Assembly: GCF_900167945.1 (NCBI RefSeq)
Contig: NZ_FUZA01000001.1
Location: 806,001 to 870,000, forward strand
DNA: 64,000 nucleotides
Direction of reading: 5' to 3'
From: Dyadobacter psychrophilus
GTDB taxonomy: Bacteria; Bacteroidota; Bacteroidia; Cytophagales; Spirosomataceae
Numbering within the stretch: the stretch's first letter is position 1; every line of letters starts with the position of its first letter. Made by a program: the position numbers and the translations under genes. The notes under the pieces were generated by a model, which saw only the letters and a list, made by a program, of their open reading frames with translations, was not told where the DNA came from and ran no database searches. This document shows positions 16,515 to 26,047 of the stretch, piece after piece.

Positions 16515-16952
16515 ATGAAATATCCAATACTCTCTTTACTAGCAATGGTACTTTTGGCAAGTTGTGGCCAGGAAGCCAAAAAAGACAAGGTTACCGAGCT
16601 GGAAGCCGAAGTAATGACCATTCACGACGAAGTGATGCCGCAAATGGATCAGATCATGACGTTAAAATCCCAGCTATCTAAGAAAATACAGCATATGGAT
16701 AGCCTGCAAAATGAGGGAATAAGCAGCAACACCATTGCCGAAGAACGCATTAAAGCAGTTGACCTCAATCAAAAACTCAACGAATCTGACAAGCTGATGA
16801 TGAGCTGGATGCACTCATACCGTGGCGACTCTGCCAAGAAATTGGCTCCGGAAGGTGCTGTGGCGTATTTTGAAAAGGAAAAGGAGAAAATCCTTGAAGT
16901 GAAACAATTAACATTGAAATCGATTCAGGAAGCGCAAACATTTTTGGAATAA
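16515..16952 (+). CDS. Lipoprotein with coiled coil, adjacent to SCO1
   Basis: The 145-residue product begins with a lipoprotein signal (SLLAMVLLASCGQ, lipobox Cys near residue 18) and continues as an almost entirely helical, charged protein (KVTELEAEVMTIHDEVMPQM, KKIQHMDSLQNEG) with a conserved WMHSYRGD stretch. It resembles the small lipoproteins commonly placed before SCO1/SenC and cytochrome c genes in Bacteroidota. Function is unknown; six bases separate it from the SCO gene, so a shared operon is likely. Confidence 0.75.
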   Translation: MKYPILSLLAMVLLASCGQEAKKDKVTELEAEVMTIHDEVMPQMDQIMTLKSQLSKKIQHMDSLQNEGISSNTIAEERIKAVDLNQKLNESDKLMMSWMHSYRGDSAKKLAPEGAVAYFEKEKEKILEVKQLTLKSIQEAQTFLE

Positions 16953-16958
16953 CAGGTT

Positions 16959-17618
16959 ATGAGACAAGTAAAAAAAGCCGTTCATATATACACATTCGTT
17001 CTAACAGCATTGATTTCCAGCTTGATCGGCTGCAAGGATGAGCGCAAGCTGCCTATTTTAGGAGAACGCGACGTGGTAAAGAAAACAGTGGACGGCAAGG
17101 AAGTTGTCGATACGGTTTATAATGCAATTCCTGATTTCACTTTTGTTAATCAGCAAGGCGATACGGTTTCCGAAAAAATTGTAGAGGGCAAAATATATGT
17201 AGCCGACTTTTTCTTCACAACCTGCCCCACCATTTGCCCGATAATGAAGCGTCAAATGGTTAAAGTTTATAATCAGTACAAAGGCAATCCGGATGTGATG
17301 ATCCTTTCCCACTCCATCGATCCCGATCATGATACGCCCCAGGTTTTGAAGAAATTTGCGACGGATCTGGGTGTTGAAGGCAATCAATGGCAGTTCCTAA
17401 CGGGAGAAAAAGAGAAGATTTACGAGATCGGACAACAGCATTATATGACCACCGTTAAAGAAGACAAAACTGCGGACGGCGGCTATCTTCACAGTGGTGC
17501 GTTTGTTTTGATTGACAAGGAAAAGCACGTAAGAGGCATGTACGACGGCACAACCGAAGAAGGAACTCAGAAATTAATTGCTGACATTAAAATCCTGCTA
17601 GACGAATACAAGCAGTAA
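16959..17618 (+). CDS. SCO1/SenC family copper-binding thioredoxin-like protein
   Basis: SCO proteins deliver copper to, or reduce the thiols of, cytochrome c oxidase subunit II. This 219-residue protein has a lipoprotein-like signal (ALISSLIGCKDE), the metal-binding CxxxC in FFTTCPTICPIM, the SIDPDHDTPQVLKKFA segment, and the distal His in YLHSGAFVLIDKE, which completes the copper site. It is followed 16 bases later by a cytochrome c gene, which supports a role in respiratory oxidase assembly. Confidence 0.93.
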   Translation: MRQVKKAVHIYTFVLTALISSLIGCKDERKLPILGERDVVKKTVDGKEVVDTVYNAIPDFTFVNQQGDTVSEKIVEGKIYVADFFFTTCPTICPIMKRQMVKVYNQYKGNPDVMILSHSIDPDHDTPQVLKKFATDLGVEGNQWQFLTGEKEKIYEIGQQHYMTTVKEDKTADGGYLHSGAFVLIDKEKHVRGMYDGTTEEGTQKLIADIKILLDEYKQ

Positions 17619-17634
17619 GTTACCGCCTAATTGC

Positions 17635-18048
17635 ATGACCAAGCCAGCGATTCTTCTTTTGTTTATTACCACAATGTTTGCCTGCAAAAGCGCCTCCGAA
17701 TTAAAGAGCGAGCAATATTTTGTTGAAGGATATCAACTCTACACCACCTATTGCGCCAATTGCCATCAGGCCGATGGCAAAGGAATGTCCAACCTCTATC
17801 CTCCGCTGGTAAACTCGTCCATTCTAAAAGATAAATCTGCGGTTGCCTGCATTATCAGGAACGGGATGAAAGGCACAATCCTCGTGAATGGCAAAGAATT
17901 TAATCGCCCTATGCCCGCAAATCCGAAGCTTACTGAAATTGAGATTGCCGAGCTGGTCAGCTTTGTAAGTATGAAATGGGGGAAAGACAGCCTATATACG
18001 CCTATTGAAGCCGTTCAAACTGCTTTAAAGAACTGCAAAGCATATTAA
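17635..18048 (+). CDS. Class I cytochrome c
   Basis: The 137-residue protein carries a haem-binding CANCH motif (TYCANCHQADGKGMSNLYPPL) after a lipoprotein-type signal (FITTMFACKS), and a candidate axial Met in the FNRPMPANPKLTEIEIAELV region. It is a small electron carrier in the periplasm, coexpressed with the SCO gene. Its stop codon overlaps that of convergent lptC (TTAA at 18045-18048), so there is no room for a terminator between them. Confidence 0.93.
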   Translation: MTKPAILLLFITTMFACKSASELKSEQYFVEGYQLYTTYCANCHQADGKGMSNLYPPLVNSSILKDKSAVACIIRNGMKGTILVNGKEFNRPMPANPKLTEIEIAELVSFVSMKWGKDSLYTPIEAVQTALKNCKAY

Positions 18049-18626
18049 GGCGCTCCGCTAAATTTATAGATCCCGGTCGCCTTTCGAAACTTGATCCTGG
18101 TGAAATCCTGTTCGGCATCCATTCCAATCGCATTGGTGATTTCCGAAGTCCGCTTATTAATAACTGAGAGTGGCTTTTCGGTGAAAACTTTACGAGTCCT
18201 GGGGCTCCAATTGAGCTCTGTTGTTTTGAGCAACTCCTCCGTTTCCGACTTTACTACGCGCACATTGCCTTTTACAATGTAAACATCCGCAGCTTTGTCG
18301 TAATGTCCTGAGTCAGAACGCAATCGGGTAACGATTGTGCCGGTTGTATCGTAGAAGTTAATGTTGATCGTATCCGGAAAAACTTGCGCTTCATTTTGAT
18401 AAGCGAGCCTTCTCGGCGTTTTCATTACCACTTTGAGCTTTCCCTGCTCACTATATTTTACCTCAACATCGTTCACCACTTCAAGCGGACCTGTGTATAA
18501 GGCACCGACTTTATTTTGTTTGCCTTCGCAGGCCGTCAAAAGCCATGCAGTTAGCGCAATAATGCAAAAAGGAGATAAAAACATATCTCCTTTTAATATA
18601 TACTTGAAGATCAATGCAATACGCAT
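18045..18626 (-). CDS. lptC: LPS export protein LptC
   Basis: LptC is a membrane-anchored periplasmic protein that receives lipopolysaccharide from the LptB2FG transporter. The 193-residue product has an N-terminal hydrophobic segment ending in a lipobox-like LLTACEG and a beta-rich LptC/OstA jelly-roll (VEVKYSEQGKLKVVMKTPRR, GHYDKAADVYIVKGNVRVV). As the OstA protein at 8.4 kb is of the same pathway, the two probably work together. The gene is on the minus strand eight bases after the outer-membrane protein gene and is probably cotranscribed with it. Confidence 0.88.
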   Translation of the reverse strand: MRIALIFKYILKGDMFLSPFCIIALTAWLLTACEGKQNKVGALYTGPLEVVNDVEVKYSEQGKLKVVMKTPRRLAYQNEAQVFPDTININFYDTTGTIVTRLRSDSGHYDKAADVYIVKGNVRVVKSETEELLKTTELNWSPRTRKVFTEKPLSVINKRTSEITNAIGMDAEQDFTRIKFRKATGIYKFSGAP

Positions 18627-18634
18627 ATCAACTT

Positions 18635-19954
18635 TTAATCAATTTTTTGTTTAACAAACCATCTTTCCAAAAGGGTTACGCCCAACACAACGCGTCCGTA
18701 TCGTTCGCGTATCATCCCACCGCCTGTGCTCCCTCTCTGACCACCAACGAGCGCAACGGATAGAAAGTTCTGATAACCACGACCCATTGGGAATGTGAAG
18801 CCTAAACTAACATTTGTATCATTCACATCTTTGTTTCCAATTGAATAAGGTGTTTTGCCATAGCTGAAACCAACGCGGTATCTAACAAGGTCAAAGTAGT
18901 TCAGGGATGTAAATCTTGGAAGATATTCAGCACCCACATTAATGCGTCCCACATCATTCAGGCCGTCATTTGAATTGGCAAAACTCCTGTATTTAGACCA
19001 TTGCTGGTAGCTGAAATCGGCTGAGAGGATCAGTTTGAACGGCCATTCCAAACTTCCTCCTACTTGAAGCTGATTAGGCGTTTTGAGTCCGCCGCCCACG
19101 GCGTTGTCCAGCGTGTCCGGGTTAATGATGTTGATCGCGTTCGAGGTCACTTCGAAAGTCGTCGTCCGGTCTGCATTAATAGTCGTCCCGAAACTGTAAG
19201 AAGCGCCAAGGTTCAGATTCAGCTTATTTTCTTTTTTGATAGGGATTCTTAATGCAGCACCAGCACGAAATGCGATGTCATTGTAAGTTGTCCTGTCATT
19301 CAAGCTTACTACTGGCTCGTCTGAAAAATCCAGACCATTGTCGTATGTAAACTTATCAATTAAAGAAACCTCCGTGGCTTTGCGCACATTGCCGAAGAAA
19401 TAGGAGCTTTCAAGTCCGAGGCTCAGGTACTTTGTAACCTGGTAAGAAGTGGTAACAGAAGCCTTATTAATGCCGCCTTTACCAGTTGTGTTGTAAATTC
19501 CTACGAACTGCGTTCCCGTTACTTCACGGACTGATTCATTGCTGTAATCAACAAAAGTATACGGTTTGAGACTAACCCCCAGGACCCATCGCGGGCTGAT
19601 CGGGAATGCCAGCGATACATAAGCAAGGTTCCCTCCGGCATTGGTTTGTTTTTTTGAGCCGGAAACAACATCCTTATACTGACCTATCAAGCCGATATCC
19701 AGCGTTGTGAAACGGTTGCGGACCCAAAGTGCAGGATTGAGATTGTTAATTTGAAACCCGGTGCTGGTACTAACACCCGATTGCCCCATTCCTGTATTGT
19801 CAGAATAAGCATCTCCGTAAAATTCGCCCATTCCCAGTGAAGAGTATGGAGAATTGCCCAGGCCTTGCGCTTTCAGCGCTGTATTTAGGTATGTACAATT
19901 CCAAATGAGTGCAATTGCAAAAGTGAGTATTCTGAATCTACTGTAACGAGACAT
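18635..19954 (-). CDS. Outer membrane beta-barrel protein (FadL-like)
   Basis: The 439-residue protein has a signal peptide (AIALIWNCTYLNTALKAQ), an N-terminal segment NSPYSSLGMGEFYGDAYSDNTGMG and NNLNPAL typical of FadL-like Bacteroidota barrels, and many alternating amphipathic strands with aromatic ends (TLDIGLIGQYKDV, LSLGLESSYFFG). It would sit in the outer membrane. Transport specificity is not predictable. It starts 17 bases inside the end of coaX, so expression is coupled to it. Confidence 0.85.
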   Translation of the reverse strand: MSRYSRFRILTFAIALIWNCTYLNTALKAQGLGNSPYSSLGMGEFYGDAYSDNTGMGQSGVSTSTGFQINNLNPALWVRNRFTTLDIGLIGQYKDVVSGSKKQTNAGGNLAYVSLAFPISPRWVLGVSLKPYTFVDYSNESVREVTGTQFVGIYNTTGKGGINKASVTTSYQVTKYLSLGLESSYFFGNVRKATEVSLIDKFTYDNGLDFSDEPVVSLNDRTTYNDIAFRAGAALRIPIKKENKLNLNLGASYSFGTTINADRTTTFEVTSNAINIINPDTLDNAVGGGLKTPNQLQVGGSLEWPFKLILSADFSYQQWSKYRSFANSNDGLNDVGRINVGAEYLPRFTSLNYFDLVRYRVGFSYGKTPYSIGNKDVNDTNVSLGFTFPMGRGYQNFLSVALVGGQRGSTGGGMIRERYGRVVLGVTLLERWFVKQKID

Positions 19955-20660
19955 TATATGTTAAAATTCTGTTCAATCCTATTAAAACCAATTCCGGCAC
20001 CGCAAAGATGGGTGGTTTCAGGCTACTTTCAAAAAAAGCAGCATCTCCTCCACATAATAGTACGCGCAAATCCGGTGAATTGTGACGGTACTGTTCAATA
20101 ATTCCATGCATTTCTGCAAGAACGCCATTCATGACACCACTTTGCATGGCACTGCGTGTGCTTTTTCCGATTAATGGCGGGTCAGATTCAGGTTCCACCA
20201 GCGGAAGCCGTTTAGTGAACGAATGCATGGCATTAAATCGCATCTTCACGCCCGGGGAAATCAATCCGCCCTGAAACACTGCATTTTTATCGATCAGGTC
20301 GTACGTAATGCATGTGCCCATATCGATCACAACCAGATCTTCGCCGGGATAGAGAAAATTAGCGCCTGCCGAGGCAGCAATCCGGTCCGCGCCCAGTGTT
20401 TGCGGAGTGTCATAATTTTTTGTGATCGGCAATGGCGTTTCCGGTGATAAGTTGAATATTTTCAATGACTTACCTAACGCATTCTCAAAATCAGCTGCGG
20501 TGTAACCTACCGATGAAAACAAAATACAATCCGGAACTTCCGAGAGCACCGCTTCAATCAACTCGTCAAATGTAAGGCGCGTCGTATATCGTATGAGTTT
20601 ATCTTCCTGGAACCACCCTACTTTCGAATAAGTGTTCCCCGAATCAATGACAATGTTCAT
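19938..20660 (-). CDS. coaX: Type III pantothenate kinase
   Basis: CoaX phosphorylates pantothenate, the first step of coenzyme A synthesis, and is independent of the CoaA family. The 240-residue protein shows the ASKHA phosphate-binding start MNIVIDSGNTYSKVGWF, the TLGADRIAASAGA motif, VIDMGTCITYDLI with the catalytic Asp, and a late VLLCGGDAAFF. Length is typical. It is the first gene of a minus-strand unit with the FadL-like protein and lptC. coaBC at 12.3 kb supplies the next two steps of the same pathway. Confidence 0.95.
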   Translation of the reverse strand: MNIVIDSGNTYSKVGWFQEDKLIRYTTRLTFDELIEAVLSEVPDCILFSSVGYTAADFENALGKSLKIFNLSPETPLPITKNYDTPQTLGADRIAASAGANFLYPGEDLVVIDMGTCITYDLIDKNAVFQGGLISPGVKMRFNAMHSFTKRLPLVEPESDPPLIGKSTRSAMQSGVMNGVLAEMHGIIEQYRHNSPDLRVLLCGGDAAFFESSLKPPIFAVPELVLIGLNRILTYNVSLQ

Positions 20661-21151
20661 AATTTTGCAAAAGTCCTACATTTGGGGCACAAAAACTAAC
20701 GCTTATCAATAGGCCTGGCAGTGTTTTATACATTCATTATCAAGCCTTAATGATTGATATCAGCGCGTGGAGGTTCCGTAGTCATTATTTTTTCAAATTG
20801 CGAGGTTATTTGTTTTGAAAATAAAATAATTTTCTTTACCTTCGTCGCTATAAGTCCAGTATCGACTTCTAAATCCAAATTCCATCACGCGATAACTCTC
20901 AACGTTGTCGAGGTTTTAAAAATCTTGCAGATTTACTGTCTTTACTTCCTTTATTTAATTGCTAACTTTCAGAGTAGATCCATCAAAGTTTTTCAGTTTG
21001 TAAAGTCATCACCCGGACTTATACAGAAGACATTTTTTCAATATTAATGACCATCACGTCACTTCGAGATATGCTTCTCGGCTTTTGTCCAAAAAAATTC
21101 AAAACCTTAATATCCATTTGGTAAAGTGTTACTTTACTTTCCCTTGTCTGT
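20661..21151. other. Long leader region upstream of rho
   Basis: This 490-base gap contains no credible gene. A promoter-like pair, TTTG at 20814-20817 and TACCTTCG at 20837-20844 (19-base spacer), could start transcription of rho about 300 bases before the ATG, leaving a long untranslated leader. Rho is autoregulated in several bacteria through premature termination in its leader, so the region is a candidate regulatory RNA. I saw no strong hairpin in it. Confidence 0.45.
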
Positions 21152-23014
21152 ATGCCTACAATTGATGAATTAAACATTAAGCTTTTATCAGAGCTTAAAG
21201 AAATAGCTGGCAACCTTGGCGTTGCAGATTATGCTAAACTCCCTAAGAAAGAATTGATAAACAGGATTCTGCTTAAACAGCAGCCTGCAACGGTTAATGA
21301 AGCTCCCACAGCTTCTGAGCCTGTTACCAGTACACCCGAGGCTGCTCCCCTTGCCCCGACGGCATCAGATGCGGATGATTTTAATTCCGATGAGCCAAAG
21401 AAGAAAAGAGCACGCAGGCCAGCTGAGAATGCTGCCGATACAATGAAACCTGCAAACAACAGGGCGGCTAATGCAAACAACAGACCTGCCAGGTTGAAAA
21501 AAGATGCATCCGTTCCTTCGCCTGCTCCCCTATTTGATACTTCCCTGAGAAATCAGCGTCCCGATATAAATGACCGACCAAAAAATTTAGACATTCGTGA
21601 AGAAGCGGATTCTGACAGCGATACGCTGAATGATTTGGGCAAAGAAGAAATAGTTAACCAACCAGAAGCAGAAACACCTGCTAATCAAGAAGTTGTTTCA
21701 GAGAAATCTGAAATTAATCTGGAAGAAGCAGCTGCGGCGGCCAAAGAAGAAAAGCAGAACCGCCAGCCCAATCAACCTAATCAGCCGAATCAGTCTAGCG
21801 ATTCAAACGACCGCCAGGCGCAACAGCAGCAACCTGCTCACCGCGACGATCCTTCTTCAAAAATCAAACGCAATTACAATAATTACGTAAGAGAATTTGA
21901 CGGACTGATCGTTAATGAAGGTGTTCTTGAAATCATGCAGGATGGCGGCTATGGTTTCCTTCGTTCCGCAGATTACAATTACCTGGCTAGTCCGGATGAT
22001 ATATATGTGTCACCTTCTCAGATCAAGCTTTTTGGTTTGAAAACCGGTGATACGGTAAGAGGGCAGATCCGCCCGCCGAAAGAAGGTGAAAAATACTTCG
22101 CTTTGCTTCGTGTTGAAACCGTTAATGGAAAAACAACAGAGGAAATCAGGGACCGGATTCCTTTCGAATATCTCACACCACTTTTCCCAGAAGAATGTTT
22201 GAAGCTGAGCTCTCGTCCTGACCAGTATTCTACCAGGATCCTCGATCTTTTCGCTCCGATTGGAAAAGGACAGCGTGGGATGATCGTTGCGCAGCCAAAA
22301 ACGGGTAAAACTGTTTTGCTTAAAGAAATTGCAAACGCCATCACGCGTAACCACCCGGAAGTTTTCCTTTTGATCCTACTGATCGACGAACGCCCGGAAG
22401 AGGTAACGGATATGCAGCGCAGCGTAAGAGCTGAGGTTATTGCATCTACATTTGATGAGCAGGCCGATCGTCACGTAAAAGTGGCCAGCATTGTTTTGGA
22501 AAAAGCCAAAAGAATGGTTGAATGCGGTCACGATGTGGTTATCCTGCTGGATTCTATCACCCGTCTTGCACGTGCCTATAACACGGTGGTTCCTTCATCC
22601 GGTAAAATACTTTCAGGTGGTGTGGATGCGAATGCATTGCACAAACCAAAAAGATTCTTCGGAGCGGCAAGAAATGTTGAAAACGGCGGTTCGCTGACCA
22701 TCATTGCAACTGCATTGATCGACACAGGTTCAAAAATGGACGAGGTTATCTTTGAAGAATTCAAAGGAACCGGTAACATGGAATTGCAACTGGATCGTAA
22801 ATTATCCAACAAGCGCGTGTTCCCTGCTATTGATGTGATGGCGTCGGGTACGCGGCGTGAGGATTTGCTTTTGGATAAAGAAACATTGAAAAAAGTGTGG
22901 ATCCTCAGAAAACACATGTCCGACATGAATGCAATGGAATCCATGGACTTCCTGCTTGAACATATGAAAGGCACCAGAAGCAACGAGGAATTCCTGATCT
23001 CCATGAACCGATAA
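21152..23014 (+). CDS. rho: Transcription termination factor Rho with long disordered insert
   Basis: Rho is the hexameric RNA helicase that ends transcription. At 620 residues this copy is 200 longer than E. coli Rho. Residues 1-42 form the N-terminal helix-extended-loop-helix domain ([18 protein letters not shown]). Residues about 45-240 are a low-complexity linker rich in Asn, Gln, Pro, Ala and charge, including QPN repeats and runs of Gln. The cold-shock-like RNA-binding domain follows ([20 protein letters not shown]). The ATPase has Walker A (QPKTGKT) and Walker B ([15 protein letters not shown]). A related disordered insert in Bacteroides Rho is known to drive condensate formation; the same property here is inferred from composition. 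Confidence 0.97.
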   Translation: MPTIDELNIKLLSELKEIAGNLGVADYAKLPKKELINRILLKQQPATVNEAPTASEPVTSTPEAAPLAPTASDADDFNSDEPKKKRARRPAENAADTMKPANNRAANANNRPARLKKDASVPSPAPLFDTSLRNQRPDINDRPKNLDIREEADSDSDTLNDLGKEEIVNQPEAETPANQEVVSEKSEINLEEAAAAAKEEKQNRQPNQPNQPNQSSDSNDRQAQQQQPAHRDDPSSKIKRNYNNYVREFDGLIVNEGVLEIMQDGGYGFLRSADYNYLASPDDIYVSPSQIKLFGLKTGDTVRGQIRPPKEGEKYFALLRVETVNGKTTEEIRDRIPFEYLTPLFPEECLKLSSRPDQYSTRILDLFAPIGKGQRGMIVAQPKTGKTVLLKEIANAITRNHPEVFLLILLIDERPEEVTDMQRSVRAEVIASTFDEQADRHVKVASIVLEKAKRMVECGHDVVILLDSITRLARAYNTVVPSSGKILSGGVDANALHKPKRFFGAARNVENGGSLTIIATALIDTGSKMDEVIFEEFKGTGNMELQLDRKLSNKRVFPAIDVMASGTRREDLLLDKETLKKVWILRKHMSDMNAMESMDFLLEHMKGTRSNEEFLISMNR

Positions 23015-23026
23015 GCATTCAGGCTC

Positions 23027-23281
23027 ATGGAAGATTTGAAGATTATTGAAGGGATCGGGCCGAAGATTGAGGAACTGCTCAATCGGGAAGGCATTCATAC
23101 CATTGAACAGCTCGCCGACACCTCCATTATCAGGCTGGCGGCCGTTTTGAAAAAAGCAGGCCCAAGGTTTCAGATTCAAAATCCTACTTCCTGGCCGAAA
23201 CAAGCATTGTTGGCCAAAGAACAGAAATGGGATGAATTGGACCAACTGAAAAAACTGATCATTTCAGGAAAAGAATCCTGA
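23027..23281 (+). CDS. Small helix-hairpin-helix protein
   Basis: The 84-residue protein has a helix-hairpin-helix motif near its N-terminus (LKIIEGIGPKIEELLNREGI), as in the DUF4332 and predicted 5' nuclease-like families that bind DNA or RNA without sequence specificity. The rest is short and helical (SWPKQALLAKEQKWDELDQL). It follows rho by 12 bases and is closed by the terminator at 23297, so it belongs to the rho transcript. Its function is unknown. Confidence 0.78.
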   Translation: MEDLKIIEGIGPKIEELLNREGIHTIEQLADTSIIRLAAVLKKAGPRFQIQNPTSWPKQALLAKEQKWDELDQLKKLIISGKES

Positions 23282-23296
23282 CAACATATAAATACA

Positions 23297-23333
23297 AAAA
23301 AGCCCGCTCCTGAAAATCAGCAGCGGGCTTTTT
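23297..23333. terminator. Bidirectional terminator between rho unit and htpG
   Basis: A 12-bp stem AAAAAGCCCGCT with its complement at 23322-23333, a smaller inner CTGA/TCAG pairing, and A/T tracts on both sides serve the two converging genes. Confidence 0.9.
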
Positions 23334-23349
23334 CTTGATTCTATTTGTA

Positions 23350-25188
23350 TTACAATGTCGAAACGGTTCTTTGGATAAACTGCGTCAAATCGCTTCCTGA
23401 AAGTAATCCCTGCGAAAGCAATGCGAGATCAAAAACCTGCTTTGCCAGCGATTTCTGCGCTTCCTCATTTTCACTTTGCAGCACACGGCTTATTACCGGG
23501 TGATTAGAATTCAGTGAAACCGTATACATCAACGGCATATCACCAAACATCGAGCGTTGTCCTGAGGTCGCCTGCATATCCGTCATACGACGCATAAATT
23601 CAGGGAATGTGATTACAACCGGCAATTCATCAACCGGCATCGCTTCCACTTGAACGTGCGCGCTTTTGCTTCCTGCCACTTCTTCAAAGATCTTTTTCAC
23701 TTTTTCCTGATCGTCCGACGAAAGAATGCTTTCCAATGTCACATCCTTTTCAACCAGCTTGTCAAGCGTATCAGCGTCCACACGCTTCACATTCACTTTT
23801 TCGAGTTTTTGTTCAAGCGCATTGATGAAATGTGAATCAATGATCGTAGTAAATGTAAGGACATCATAACTGCGTTTCTTGGCCGACTGGATAAATGCAT
23901 CCTGCTTTTTCTCATCTGTCGTGTAAAGCCAAACCTGTGTGTCGTTTTTGTCCGTCTGGTTGCCTTTCACGTGTTCGCGATATTCTTCGAAAGTGAAGAA
24001 CTTACCTTCTGTGTTTTTCAACAAGCAGAAATCCTTCGCTTTTTCATAAAACTTATCGTCGCTGATGATCCCGTATTTCACAAAAAGGCCGATATCATCA
24101 AATTTCTTTTCAAAACCTTCACGGTCGTTTTTGAAGATCTCAGAAAGTTTATCCGCTACTTTACGAGTGATATAGCCATTGATTTTCTTAACATTACCAT
24201 CCGCTTGCAGATAACTTCTCGACACGTTCAAAGGAATGTCCGGCGAATCAATCACACCGTGCAATAGTTGAAGGAAATCGGGGACAATGTCTTTTACTTC
24301 GTCGGTAATGAACACCTGGCGACTGTAAAGCTGGATTTTTTCGCGTTGTCCCTGGAAATCATTTTTCAATTTCGGGAAATACAACACCCCTGTCAGGTTG
24401 AACGGATAATCCACATTTAAATGGATCCAGAAAAGCGGATCCTCGCTGAACGGGTAAAGCTCTTTATAAAAAGCCAAATAATCTTCGTCTTTCAGGTCAG
24501 CCGGATTTTTCGTCCAGATCGGATTCGGATTGTTAATGACTTTTTCTTCAAACTCAATTTCGATAGGCAGGAATTTGCCATATTTTTCAAGAATGCCGCG
24601 CAAACGGTGCTCATCCAGAAACTCCTCAGAATCAGCAGCAATGTGCAGGATAATGTCCGAACCACGCTCTGCTTTCTCAGCCGGGCCAAGCTCAAATTCC
24701 GTAGAACCGTCGCATTCCCAGCGAACCGCTTCCGCACCTTCCTTGTAAGATTTTGTAATGATCTCTACATTTTCTGCAACCATGTAAGCAGAGTAGAAAC
24801 CTAGTCCAAAATGACCAATTATGCCTTTATCACCTTTCCCGTCTTCGCCCTTGTCTTTGTATTTCTCAACAAATTCAGTCGCTCCTGAGAATGCAATCTG
24901 GTTGATATATTTTTTGATCTCATCCGCAGTCATACCAATCCCATTATCGCTGATTGTAATGGTCTTGGCCTCCTTATCTAGCTTCACAACCACTTTAAGG
25001 TCGCCCAGCTCGCCATTGAATTCGCCGTAAGAAGCAAGTTTTTTGATTTTCTGAGACGCGTCGACTGCGTTGGATACTAATTCACGTAAAAAGATTTCGT
25101 GGTCCGAATAAAGGAATTTTTTGATAATCGGAAATATGTTCTCGGTATGAATGCTTAGGTTTCCTTTTTCCTGAATCACTGATTCCAT
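23350..25188 (-). CDS. htpG: Molecular chaperone HtpG (Hsp90)
   Basis: HtpG is the bacterial Hsp90, an ATP-driven dimeric chaperone. I place the start at 25188, where MESVIQEKGNLSIHTENIFP matches the family's N-terminus; the frame extends 32 codons upstream without similarity. ATP-binding GHKL motifs are present: ELVSNAVDASQKI, ISDNGIGM and GHFGLGFYSAYMV. The middle-domain Arg region (VSRSYLQ) and the C-terminal dimerisation region follow to give 612 residues, close to the E. coli protein (624). It is monocistronic. Confidence 0.96.
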   Translation of the reverse strand: MESVIQEKGNLSIHTENIFPIIKKFLYSDHEIFLRELVSNAVDASQKIKKLASYGEFNGELGDLKVVVKLDKEAKTITISDNGIGMTADEIKKYINQIAFSGATEFVEKYKDKGEDGKGDKGIIGHFGLGFYSAYMVAENVEIITKSYKEGAEAVRWECDGSTEFELGPAEKAERGSDIILHIAADSEEFLDEHRLRGILEKYGKFLPIEIEFEEKVINNPNPIWTKNPADLKDEDYLAFYKELYPFSEDPLFWIHLNVDYPFNLTGVLYFPKLKNDFQGQREKIQLYSRQVFITDEVKDIVPDFLQLLHGVIDSPDIPLNVSRSYLQADGNVKKINGYITRKVADKLSEIFKNDREGFEKKFDDIGLFVKYGIISDDKFYEKAKDFCLLKNTEGKFFTFEEYREHVKGNQTDKNDTQVWLYTTDEKKQDAFIQSAKKRSYDVLTFTTIIDSHFINALEQKLEKVNVKRVDADTLDKLVEKDVTLESILSSDDQEKVKKIFEEVAGSKSAHVQVEAMPVDELPVVITFPEFMRRMTDMQATSGQRSMFGDMPLMYTVSLNSNHPVISRVLQSENEEAQKSLAKQVFDLALLSQGLLSGSDLTQFIQRTVSTL

Positions 25189-25431
25189 AGTTATGCCGTT
25201 TTTGTTAATATTATTGAAGAAATTGTTTTTTCTGTCCTGCAATACCGAATACAAATATGCGTTCCAAATACAATTAAAATGCAAGCCGGCTGACAGATTG
25301 TCAGGAAAGCTGAAATCAACGACATATAATCAATGGGTTGGTAACTGACTGGCTTTTTTGTTAATATTGCGATCTGTAAACAACTCAACTAAAATCATCC
25401 AAACAGTTCATTCAGAACACCAATTAGTAAC

Positions 25432-25983
25432 ATGAATCTTATTAAAAAACTCTTCGCAGGCGTATTCTTATTGAGCGCAGTATCAGCTTGCACCACAATG
25501 AATTCTGTCCCTCTATCTAATTATACTGTCTTTACGGAAGATTTGCGCCGCGACCTGGAAGCAGCAAATATTGAGATAGCCAAAGTTCAGTTTTTCAATG
25601 ACAAAGCGATCAATATCCGCCGAGAGGTTTCGGATCCGAACGACATTAAGGTAAACCCGGAAGGACAGATCACGATGAGCAATGGCAAAAGCATTCAGAC
25701 CATTAATGTGCTTCCATTTACGCCAGGCGTTGCACTAAGCTCCGACAACGGTGTTATCCACGTTTCATGGGATGATACGCAGCAGGATACAAAAGGAATG
25801 AAGTTCAATTTGAGCGGTCAGAATTATTTCCTGGATGTGCTTCCAAACAACAAGTTCGACTATAAGGAACGGACATTTGACCTGCAAGGCGGAAACGGCG
25901 CCCGTTTATTCGTGAAGAAAGACCTTTTGAAGCAGGTTAAAAATTCAAGAGAAACATTGAAAGGCCGTAAAGTAGGCCAGTAA
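25432..25983 (+). CDS. Lipoprotein of unknown function
   Basis: The 183-residue protein has a clear lipoprotein signal (FAGVFLLSAVSACTT, lipobox Cys at about residue 20). The mature part has a beta-rich pattern (QTINVLPFTPGVAL, GVIHVSWDD, YFLDVLPNNKFDY) and a basic C-terminal helix. I do not recognise a family, though similar proteins are frequent in Cytophagales. It stands alone between two transcription terminators or divergent genes. Confidence 0.7.
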   Translation: MNLIKKLFAGVFLLSAVSACTTMNSVPLSNYTVFTEDLRRDLEAANIEIAKVQFFNDKAINIRREVSDPNDIKVNPEGQITMSNGKSIQTINVLPFTPGVALSSDNGVIHVSWDDTQQDTKGMKFNLSGQNYFLDVLPNNKFDYKERTFDLQGGNGARLFVKKDLLKQVKNSRETLKGRKVGQ

Positions 25984-25991
25984 ATCATATT

Positions 25992-26047
25992 AAAGTTTGT
26001 AATGCAAAAAGGTCAGGATATCCTGACCTTTTTGCATTACAAACTTT
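25992..26047. terminator. Perfect 28-bp palindrome serving as bidirectional terminator
   Basis: Bases 25992-26019 are the exact reverse complement of 26020-26047, with no spacer at the centre (GGATATCC). It lies between two convergent genes and overlaps the first base of the stop codon of the minus-strand one. A five-A and five-T run within each arm gives terminator character in both directions. Confidence 0.88.

Noticed and set aside
20754..21047. 97-residue open frame in the gap upstream of rho
   Set aside because: It has low-complexity, Phe/Ile-rich sequence without a recognisable domain, no ribosome-binding site, and lies in AT-rich DNA where a promoter-like pair was found instead.
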